DNA of 33,338 nucleotides. It comes from Bacteroidota bacterium (GTDB lineage Bacteria; Bacteroidota; Bacteroidia; NORP154). Of the stretch, positions 7,843-14,586 are shown piece after piece. Below the pieces are notes generated by a model. That model was not told the DNA's origin, did not search any database, and saw nothing but the letters and a program-made list of their open reading frames with translations. The position numbers were made by a program, and so were the translations under genes. The stretch lies in assembly GCA_022572355.1 (NCBI GenBank), contig JACZWC010000047.1, positions 1 to 33,338 on the forward strand, written 5' to 3'. Every line of letters starts with the position of its first letter. The first letter of the stretch is position 1.

Positions 7843-7915
7843 ATCCACAAATAGGGTTGCAAAGATAGTTCTTTGTCAATAATTTTGAATTCAGAGTTGC
7901 AACGGTATATTTTAA

Positions 7916-7923
7916 TAATTTTG
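7916..7923 (+). promoter_or_regulatory. Candidate -7 element of the tdh promoter
   Basis: TAATTTTG matches the Bacteroidota -7 consensus TAnnTTTG, with an upstream TTG about 16 bases away, which is somewhat short. It would start transcription ~17 bases before the tdh start codon. The same octamer also appears near 7880, so this copy is chosen by position. Confidence 0.4.
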
Positions 7924-7946
7924 CCGGATACAAATTCAGAGTACAA

Positions 7947-8897
7947 TTGAAAGAAAAAATACTTGTTATTGGAGCATCCGGCCAAATAGGCAGTGAGCTT
8001 ATCCTCAAACTTAGAGCGAATTATGGAAGCGAATATGTAATTGCGTCCGATATAAAAGTTCCCGATTATGAGGTAATGGAAGGCGGTCCTTTTGAGTTAC
8101 TGGATATTTTAAACAAAACCCAGCTCGAAAGCGTCCTTTCCAAATATGAAATCAACCAGATTTACCTCCTCGCAGCACTTCTCTCAGCAACGGCGGAGAA
8201 ATATCCCGAAGCTGCCTGGAAATTAAATGTGGAGGGCTTGCTCAATGTTCTAAGCCTTTGTAAGCCCAATGGTATTGAGAAAGTTTTTTGGCCAAGCTCA
8301 ATTGCGATATTTGGCCCCGGTACCCCAAAGGAGAACACACCTCAGAACACGATAATGGATCCAGATACAGTGTATGGTATTAGTAAGCTCGCTGGCGAAA
8401 GATGGTGTGAATACTATTCCAGGAAAGAGGGAATTGATATCAGAAGTCTCAGATATCCTGGATTAATCAGTTATAAATCATCCCCAGGAGGTGGAACTAC
8501 TGATTATGCGGTTCATATATTTTACGAAGCCCTGAAACATAGAGCATATGAATGCTTTTTAAGAGAAGATACAGTATTACCCATGATGTATATGCCTGAT
8601 GCCGTAACTGCAACGATTTTACTTATGGAAGCTGAATCCAAGAATATATCTATAAGATCTAGTTATAACATCTCAGGTATGAGCTTTGCCCCAAAGGATT
8701 TAGCACATGAGATAAAAAAACATGTGACTGGTTTTACTTGTACCTATAAACCAGATATTCGGCAAGAATTGACTACAGGATGGCCAAAAAGCATTGACGA
8801 TTCGATTGCAAAGCAGGATTGGGGCTGGAAACCGGCTTATGACTTACCTCTTATGACAAAAGATATGTTTGAAAACCTGAGATTTGGTAAAATTTAA
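7947..8897 (+). CDS. tdh: L-threonine 3-dehydrogenase, SDR/epimerase type
   Basis: This 316-residue extended short-chain dehydrogenase has a Rossmann motif GASGQIG (9-15) and the catalytic Y143xxxK147 pair (YGISKLAGE). 'RYPGLISYKSSPGGGTTDYA' and the following 'MMYMPDAVTATI' are hallmarks of NAD-dependent threonine dehydrogenases and separate it from sugar-nucleotide epimerases. It would oxidise threonine to 2-amino-3-ketobutyrate, which Kbl normally cleaves to glycine and acetyl-CoA; kbl is not in the window. The start is TTG at 7947, because the sequence leads straight into the beta strand 'KEKILVIGASG' and no ATG fits. A -7 element lies 24 bases upstream. Confidence 0.9.
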   Translation: MKEKILVIGASGQIGSELILKLRANYGSEYVIASDIKVPDYEVMEGGPFELLDILNKTQLESVLSKYEINQIYLLAALLSATAEKYPEAAWKLNVEGLLNVLSLCKPNGIEKVFWPSSIAIFGPGTPKENTPQNTIMDPDTVYGISKLAGERWCEYYSRKEGIDIRSLRYPGLISYKSSPGGGTTDYAVHIFYEALKHRAYECFLREDTVLPMMYMPDAVTATILLMEAESKNISIRSSYNISGMSFAPKDLAHEIKKHVTGFTCTYKPDIRQELTTGWPKSIDDSIAKQDWGWKPAYDLPLMTKDMFENLRFGKI

Positions 8898-9130
8898 CCC
8901 TTGAAAAACCCTTAAAAACAAACTATTATTTCAAAAGGGGAAATTTCGCAATTAAATCAGGTATTATTGTAACAAATAAAGAATATATACGTACAATAGG
9001 TAGGCAGTAATAGATATAATTTTTCAGTAGTTGGTAAAATTTGGTTATTTGTCCGCCAAATTGATTTATTGGTCTAAATAATAGAATTGATTATCACTAT
9101 ATATGTAAATTTCCTGTGAGAAACGATTGA

Positions 9131-10030
9131 ATGAAAAGAACTGCACACATATTACTCACATTGGCACTTGCTGCAGGGTGTTCCATTTCATATGCTGAAG
9201 CTCTTCAGTCTTTTGATATGTATAACAATGATACGATCAACAGGATAGATATCAGCAATTTGAAGCAAGGACATTGGATGTACTTTGGTAAAGACAAAAG
9301 ACTTCCTGGATATGCCGAGGATCAACTGGTGGAAGAAGGCGAATTTCTAAACAACAGAAAAACAGGGATTTGGAAGAAGTATTTTACAAATGGTAAGATG
9401 CAAAATGAAATTACGTATCAGAACAGTCGGCCCAACGGTTTTGCAAAGATTTATTACGAGAATGGAAACTTGAAGGAAGAAGGAATTTGGAAGGGAAACA
9501 AATGGGTAGGCGAGTACAAATTCTATCATGAAAACGGTAAGATTTATCATGAGTTTGCTTATAGCGAAAAGGGCAAGAGAAGTGGAGCTCAGAAATATTA
9601 TTATGATACCGGACAGGTAATGATTGAAGGAGAGTGGGTAGCTGGGAAGGAATCTGGAGTAATAAAGGAGTATTACGAAGATGGCAACTTGAGGTCTGAG
9701 AAGTTCTTCAACAATGGGGCATTGGATCCTGCAGCTACGATTATATATGATAAAGAGGAAAAAACAGAAGTTGCTCCAAAACCTGAGAAAAAAGGAACTG
9801 GAGTTGTGGTTGTGAAAGGTGAAGAATCAAGATCAATTAAAGCGTTCGACGGCACAGGTTATCATAAATTATACAATAGGAATCGTCAGCTCTCAAAGGA
9901 CGGTGTATTTGAAAACCATAAGTTGATGAGCGGTAAATGGTACAAATACAACACGGACGGAATACTACAGAGCATAGAGGTTTACAAAAACGGTAATTAC
10001 GTGGGGGATGCACCCATCGAGGAACAGTAA
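9131..10030 (+). CDS. Exported MORN-2/YwqK-type repeat protein
   Basis: This 299-residue protein has a signal peptide (residues 1-23, cleavage near SYAEA) and then about six MORN_2-type repeats between residues 45 and 200, each with a core like 'G.WK.YF.NG....E..Y' (for example KTGIWKKYFTNGKMQNE, YYENGNLKEEGIWKG). A charged linker with EKKGTG follows, and two more diverged repeats end the protein. Such repeats form a beta-sheet solenoid and occur in many Bacteroidota secreted or periplasmic proteins; some relatives are labelled 'YwqK antitoxin', a name I would not apply here because no toxin is adjacent. It is a single-gene unit ending at a strong terminator. Molecular function unknown. Confidence 0.82.
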   Translation: MKRTAHILLTLALAAGCSISYAEALQSFDMYNNDTINRIDISNLKQGHWMYFGKDKRLPGYAEDQLVEEGEFLNNRKTGIWKKYFTNGKMQNEITYQNSRPNGFAKIYYENGNLKEEGIWKGNKWVGEYKFYHENGKIYHEFAYSEKGKRSGAQKYYYDTGQVMIEGEWVAGKESGVIKEYYEDGNLRSEKFFNNGALDPAATIIYDKEEKTEVAPKPEKKGTGVVVVKGEESRSIKAFDGTGYHKLYNRNRQLSKDGVFENHKLMSGKWYKYNTDGILQSIEVYKNGNYVGDAPIEEQ

Positions 10031-10048
10031 ATCAACTAAGCTATTAAT

Positions 10049-10084
10049 AAAAACCCCGCACATAGGTCTATGTGCGGGGTTTTT
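10049..10084 (+). terminator. Strong perfect-stem terminator
   Basis: AAAAACCCCGCACATA (10049-10064) pairs perfectly over 16 bp with 10069-10084 around a GGTC loop, and the stem ends in a T-run. Because of the flanking A- and T-runs it should work in both directions. It ends the MORN-protein transcript 19 bases after its stop and insulates cysS. Confidence 0.93.
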
Positions 10085-10133
10085 ATTTCAAATTTTTCAG
10101 GTCAATTTGCTCAACTCCTTTGGTTATAGGTAC

Positions 10134-10141
10134 TATATTTG
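10134..10141 (+). promoter_or_regulatory. Candidate -7 element of the cysS promoter
   Basis: TATATTTG matches TAnnTTTG, 31 bases before the cysS ATG. A TTTG lies ~24 bases upstream as a possible -33 element, slightly far. The strong terminator just before it means cysS needs its own promoter here. Confidence 0.45.
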
Positions 10142-10171
10142 TGATTCCGTAAAATAAGCGTTACCAGTACA

Positions 10172-11644
10172 ATGAGCATTCCTGAGATCACGATTTACAA
10201 TACGCTAAGCAGAAAGAAGGAAATTTTCGAACCGTTAAATACACCGAACGTGGGCATGTACGTTTGTGGACCTACAGTATACGGCGATCCGCATTTGGGC
10301 CACGCCCGTGCAGCTATAGTCTTTGACGTATTATTCAGACTTCTTACTTATCTAGGATACAAAGTAAGATATGTGCGCAACATTACTGATGTGGGACACC
10401 TGGAGAACGATGCTGATGAAGGAGAGGATAAAATTGCCAAGAAAGCGCGGCTTGAGCAATTAGAGCCCATGGAGATCGTGCAGAAATATACAGATAGCTA
10501 TCACCATAGCATGGATCTGTTGAACATCAGGCACCCCAGTATAGAACCACGTGCATCTGGGCATATTATTGAGCAAATTAAGATGATCCAAGACATAATG
10601 GACAATGGATTTGCATATGAGGTAAATGGTTCTGTTTACTTCGATGTAGTAAAATATAATTCATCCAATAATTACGGGAAACTATCGGGTCGCGTGCTTG
10701 ACGAATTGATGGAAAACACAAGAGACCTGGCCGGTCAAGAAGAAAAAAACAACGGCGTAGACTTTGCACTTTGGAAGAAAGCTCAGCCAGAACATATCAT
10801 GAAGTGGCCATCACCATGGAGCACAGGCTTTCCGGGATGGCATTTAGAATGCTCCACGATGAGTTCCAAATACCTAGGTGATTATTTTGACATCCATGGG
10901 GGTGGTATGGATCTTCTATTTCCACATCATGAGTGTGAAATTGCACAATCTCAAGCGGCAAATGGAAAAGACCCCGTCAAATATTGGATTCACAACAACA
11001 TGATTACAATAGACGGACAAAAAATGAGTAAATCCCTGGGTAACTTCATAACGTTGGATGAACTATTTGCGGGCAATCACAAGCTTCTTTCTCAGGCTTT
11101 CAATCCCAATACGATAAGATTCTTCATTCTTCAAGCACATTACAGAGGAACGTTGGATTTTTCTGACACTGCGCTACTGGGAGCGGAAAAGGGGCTTAGT
11201 AAATTACTGAATGGAATTGAGCAGGCTAAAAAAATAGTGGCTACGGACTCTACTACCTCTGATATTTCAAAACTCAAGGCTGAATGCATGAAAGCTATTT
11301 CCGATGATTTCAACACTCCGGTGCTGATATCACATCTCTTCGAGGCGGTGCGTATTACTAATTCCGTATATGCAGGGGAAGAAACAATATCCCAAGGCGA
11401 TTTGAAGACTCTCAACTCTATTTTTGAAGATTTTGCGACTGAAATATTGGGGCTGATCGATGATCAAAACAAGCAGGGAAATAATTTAATCGATCCGTTG
11501 ATGAACCTGATCATCGATATAAGGCAAGAATCCCGTGCTAACAAGGACTTTGCCACTTCTGACAAAATTCGGGATGTTCTATCTGAACTTAATATCACAA
11601 CTAAAGATGAAGATGGGGGGACAACCTGGACGTATGACGGCTAG
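10172..11644 (+). CDS. cysS: Cysteinyl-tRNA synthetase
   Basis: This 490-residue class I aminoacyl-tRNA synthetase charges tRNA-Cys. The HIGH-type motif is HLGH at 41-44 in '[16 protein letters not shown]', and the KMSKS motif is at 284-288 ([10 protein letters not shown]). The catalytic zinc ligands are visible as C32 (MYVCGPTV), the Cys in '[11 protein letters not shown]', and the His and Cys of '[11 protein letters not shown]'. The C-terminal ~120 residues form the helical anticodon-stem domain and the final WTYDG tail. Length is normal. Its last 11 bases overlap the start of the downstream M28 gene, so the two are probably co-transcribed and translationally coupled. Confidence 0.97.
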   Translation: MSIPEITIYNTLSRKKEIFEPLNTPNVGMYVCGPTVYGDPHLGHARAAIVFDVLFRLLTYLGYKVRYVRNITDVGHLENDADEGEDKIAKKARLEQLEPMEIVQKYTDSYHHSMDLLNIRHPSIEPRASGHIIEQIKMIQDIMDNGFAYEVNGSVYFDVVKYNSSNNYGKLSGRVLDELMENTRDLAGQEEKNNGVDFALWKKAQPEHIMKWPSPWSTGFPGWHLECSTMSSKYLGDYFDIHGGGMDLLFPHHECEIAQSQAANGKDPVKYWIHNNMITIDGQKMSKSLGNFITLDELFAGNHKLLSQAFNPNTIRFFILQAHYRGTLDFSDTALLGAEKGLSKLLNGIEQAKKIVATDSTTSDISKLKAECMKAISDDFNTPVLISHLFEAVRITNSVYAGEETISQGDLKTLNSIFEDFATEILGLIDDQNKQGNNLIDPLMNLIIDIRQESRANKDFATSDKIRDVLSELNITTKDEDGGTTWTYDG

Positions 11645-12599
11645 ATTGGCCCTGGTCATAATTACGCTGACAATTGCTTGTAATAATGCAGAAGACAAAG
11701 TATCAAGCAAAGTAATAAGGAGAGATTTACCTGAAATTGCAACTCCTTCCTTCAATCAGGACTCCGCATATATTTACATAAACGCACAAGTCGACATAGG
11801 ACCGAGAGTGCCCAACACTCCAGGACAAGATAGCTGCGCCAAATTTCTCATCAATAAATTGCGTTCTTTCAATCTTGAAGTATCCACACAAGAGGGGCAA
11901 GTCACGGGATATGACGGTATAAAATTGAAATTCATTAACATCACCGCATCATCAAACCCCGAAGCACTTAACCGCGTTCTTTTATGTGCTCACTGGGATA
12001 CCCGACCCATCGCCGACGGTGATATTGTCAGACAAAATGAACCCATCCCGGGAGCGAATGATGGCGCAAGCGGGACCGGAATATTGCTTGAAATTGGGAG
12101 GCAATTGGGGGCAACTCCTCCGAATATTGGTGTAGACATCGTCTTATTTGATGTAGAAGACCATGGAAGAACCAATGTAAATAATTCCTATTGTTTAGGA
12201 TCGCAGTATTGGTCCAAAGCAGCTCTAAGAAAGGGGTACTATCCCAAATTTGGTATCCTGTTGGATATGGTTGGGGCAAAGGATGCACAATTTTATATGG
12301 AGGGATACTCCATGAAATTTGCCCCACACATTGTGAAGAAGGTTTGGAAAACTGCTGCTAATTTGGGATATTCAAATTATTTCATATTTAAACAAACACC
12401 ACACATAACTGATGACCATCTATATGTAAATACGCTGGCCAACATTCCATGCATTAATATTATTCAGCACGATCCATTAACGCCAACGAAATTTGGATCA
12501 TACTGGCATACGCACAACGACAATATGGATATAATTGACAGAGCAACGTTGAAGGCAGTGGGGCAAACCGTGTTGGAAATAATTTACAGTGAAAAATAA
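11634..12599 (+). CDS. M28-family lipoprotein, glutaminyl-peptide cyclotransferase-like
   Basis: From the ATG at 11634 the protein has 321 residues. I chose this start because it gives a short signal peptide '[16 protein letters not shown]' with a lipoprotein-type Cys16; the frame runs further upstream inside cysS but without a leader. Zinc-site motifs of the M28/glutaminyl-cyclase fold are clear: H120 (CAHWDTRP), D143 ([10 protein letters not shown]), E175 (FDVEDHGR) and a late His (H292/H294, [10 protein letters not shown]). Glutaminyl cyclases convert N-terminal Gln to pyroglutamate on exported proteins; aminopeptidase activity is the alternative. The YCLGSQYW and [10 protein letters not shown] segments favour cyclase. 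It overlaps cysS by 11 bases. Confidence 0.85.
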   Translation: MTARLALVIITLTIACNNAEDKVSSKVIRRDLPEIATPSFNQDSAYIYINAQVDIGPRVPNTPGQDSCAKFLINKLRSFNLEVSTQEGQVTGYDGIKLKFINITASSNPEALNRVLLCAHWDTRPIADGDIVRQNEPIPGANDGASGTGILLEIGRQLGATPPNIGVDIVLFDVEDHGRTNVNNSYCLGSQYWSKAALRKGYYPKFGILLDMVGAKDAQFYMEGYSMKFAPHIVKKVWKTAANLGYSNYFIFKQTPHITDDHLYVNTLANIPCINIIQHDPLTPTKFGSYWHTHNDNMDIIDRATLKAVGQTVLEIIYSEK

Positions 12600-12690
12600 G
12601 GTTCATACGCCCCTTGTATGTTTTAGCATACAGCAAAAAACTAGTTTTACGGCATTGCAAACTACCGGACAAAAATTGAAAATTAACCGC

Positions 12691-12785
12691 TAGGTTCGCA
12701 AAGATTTACGCAAAGATCGCTATGATTTCCTTGCGCGCTCCCGATAGCTATCGGGAGCGCCTCTGTTGCGTTCATTGCGGTAAAA
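12691..12785. repeat. Composite intergenic repeat with 26-bp perfect palindrome
   Basis: The centre (12735-12760) is a perfect 26-bp palindrome whose half-site is GCGCTCCCGATAG. It is flanked on the left by CGCAAAGATTTACGCAAAG-type sequence and on the right by TTGCGTTCATTGCGG; the arms are loosely related in inverted orientation. This resembles scattered intergenic repeats I know from Bacteroidota genomes. It fills the gap between the M28 gene and the TPR gene, and is not followed by a T-run, so a terminator role is uncertain. Confidence 0.6.
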
Positions 12786-12817
12786 GCAAAAATGTACAGT
12801 AGTTTAATCTTACACAC

Positions 12818-14449
12818 ATGAAACTCCTTTGCAAAATTATTTTCATCCTCTTTTTTGCCAACTGCCAACTGCTCCCGACTTTTGTCGGGACCAATTTGTT
12901 TGCAAACAGCACAAAAACAGACAGCTTACTAAAAGCCTTGCAAACCACCACCCACGACACCACCCGCATCAACACCCTCAACGACCTCGCCTGGGAACTC
13001 AAATTCAACAACCCCGACACCGCCATTTATTACTCCAAACAGGCGCTTACTCTTGCAGAAAAACTTGTCCTGAGTGGAGACGAAGGAGCTGAATGGGAAA
13101 AAGGAATAGCCAATTCTTATCGCAATCTCGGTGCCTTCAACTACCTGAAAGGAAACTACCCCCTTGCTTTAGACCATTATAATAAAGCATTATCAATAAA
13201 CAACCGGCTAAACGACAAAAAAGGCATTGCCACCACCCTCGGCAACATCGGGCTTGTCTATTCGGGCCAGGGCGACTACCCCAAAGCGCTGGAATACTAT
13301 TTCAAAGCGTTGAAAATTAATAAAGAATTTGGGAGAAAAATAAATATTGCCAACAACCTCGGCAACATAGGGATTGTCTATTATGACCAGGGCGATTACC
13401 CCAAAGCGCTGGAATACTATTTCAAATCACTGAAAATGAGAGAAGAACTTGAAAATAAAAGTTTGATTGCTATACAACTTGGCAACATCGGGAGTGTCTA
13501 TTATGACCAGGGCGATTACCCCAAAACGCTGGAATATTATTTCAAAGCATTGAAAATGGATGAGGAATTGGGAGATAAAAGTGGCATTGCCTCTTGGCTC
13601 GGTGGCATCGGGATTGTCTATGCTAAGCAGGCTGAGCGTAATCGAAGTGCCGACAAAGTTCACGGTGGTATCGGGATAAACCCCAGCGACTCCTTATACA
13701 ATAAAGCGCTGGAATACCATTTTAAAGCGTTGAAAATGGATGAAGAACTGAGAAATAAAAACGGCATTGCCCGCCACCTCGGCAACATCGGTTCGCTATA
13801 CACAGAGCAAAAAAAATACACCAAAGCCGAGCGTTACCTGTTGCAGGCGCTGGAAGTTTCTACTGAAATTGGAGCGCTTTCATTGATAAAAGACCATAAT
13901 CAATCTCTCAGCGACCTCTATGAACAAACCCGCCGGTACCAAAAGGCATACGAACACCACATTGAATATTCCATTGCAAAAGACAGCTTATTTAATGAAG
14001 AAAAGAGCAAGGACATAGGCAAGTTAGAGGCAAGGCACGAGTTTGAAATGGCAGAACAAGAGCGAAAAAGAAAAGAAGAAGAGCAAGCGCTCATAGAGGC
14101 AGAAGAGAAATCAAGGAGAGATAATCTTCAGTATTCCGGTATTTTGATCTTTATTGTAATGATATTTGCCGGCGTTTTGGTACTCGGCAGGTTTAATGTG
14201 AATTTGCGCCTTATTGAGGCATTGACATTTATCAGCTTCCTGCTGGTGTTTGAAACGGTATTGGTGTTTTTAGACCCCTATCTCGAGCAATGGACAGGAG
14301 GAGAACCAGCCTATAAACTTGCCATAAACGCAGGACTGGCAGGAATAATATTTCCATTACACCAGTTCTTTGAGACAAAGATGGAAAAAAGGATAATTTC
14401 CGCAAAGTGGATCAGCCTAAGGCGGAAAAGCGAAAATAAGGGAGATTGA
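12818..14449 (+). CDS. TPR-repeat membrane protein with coiled coil
   Basis: This 543-residue protein starts with a signal-peptide-like leader, then has about eight tetratricopeptide repeats with a 40-residue period (cores such as 'LGNIGIVYYDQGDYPKALEYYFK') to roughly residue 385. A charged coiled coil follows (~390-435) and then two or three membrane segments near the C-terminus (YSGILIFIVMIFAGVLVLG, then LIEALTFISFLLVFETVLVF). The architecture resembles Bacteroidota sensor-type TPR proteins that end in a kinase or cyclase, but none is present here. Two oddities stand out. The leader is coded by intergenic-repeat-like DNA (12862-12890). One TPR carries a 20-residue in-frame insertion (13631-13702). 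A scaffold role is inference. Confidence 0.85.
   Translation: MKLLCKIIFILFFANCQLLPTFVGTNLFANSTKTDSLLKALQTTTHDTTRINTLNDLAWELKFNNPDTAIYYSKQALTLAEKLVLSGDEGAEWEKGIANSYRNLGAFNYLKGNYPLALDHYNKALSINNRLNDKKGIATTLGNIGLVYSGQGDYPKALEYYFKALKINKEFGRKINIANNLGNIGIVYYDQGDYPKALEYYFKSLKMREELENKSLIAIQLGNIGSVYYDQGDYPKTLEYYFKALKMDEELGDKSGIASWLGGIGIVYAKQAERNRSADKVHGGIGINPSDSLYNKALEYHFKALKMDEELRNKNGIARHLGNIGSLYTEQKKYTKAERYLLQALEVSTEIGALSLIKDHNQSLSDLYEQTRRYQKAYEHHIEYSIAKDSLFNEEKSKDIGKLEARHEFEMAEQERKRKEEEQALIEAEEKSRRDNLQYSGILIFIVMIFAGVLVLGRFNVNLRLIEALTFISFLLVFETVLVFLDPYLEQWTGGEPAYKLAINAGLAGIIFPLHQFFETKMEKRIISAKWISLRRKSENKGD
12873..12890. repeat. Short inverted repeat inside the TPR leader
   Basis: TCCCGAC-TTTT-GTCGGGA is a 7-bp perfect stem with a 4-base loop, directly preceded by GCCAACTGCCAACTGC. 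Both motifs look like Bacteroidota intergenic repeats rather than coding sequence, yet here they encode 'ANCQLLPTFVGT' at the end of the leader peptide. Confidence 0.55.
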
Positions 14450-14456
14450 AAAAAGC

Positions 14457-14544
14457 GGCAGTGGCAGTCGGCAATTTGTGCTATTGAAGGACTGAGGACT
14501 GAAGACCGAAGACTGAGAACTGAAGACTGAGAACTAAAAACTGA
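14457..14544. repeat. Short-period degenerate tandem repeats before polA
   Basis: A GGCAGT-type repeat (14457-14474) is followed by about eight imperfect copies of a 7-bp unit close to GACTGAA/GACTGAG (14489-14544). Both are low-complexity intergenic repeat types I associate with Bacteroidota. They occupy most of the 137-bp gap between the TPR gene and polA. No clear promoter is visible in what remains. Confidence 0.7.
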
Positions 14545-14586
14545 TGAAATTGAAAATCTACTCAATATGCAGATGAACCTTAATAC

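Noticed and set aside
9131..10030. Antitoxin of a YwqK/YwqJ toxin pair
   Set aside because: The name comes from a broad MORN-repeat annotation; this protein has a signal peptide, stands alone and has no adjacent toxin.
12612..12632. Hairpin TGTATG/CATACA after the M28 gene as a terminator
   Set aside because: Stem is only 6 bp and is followed by A's rather than T's on the plus strand.
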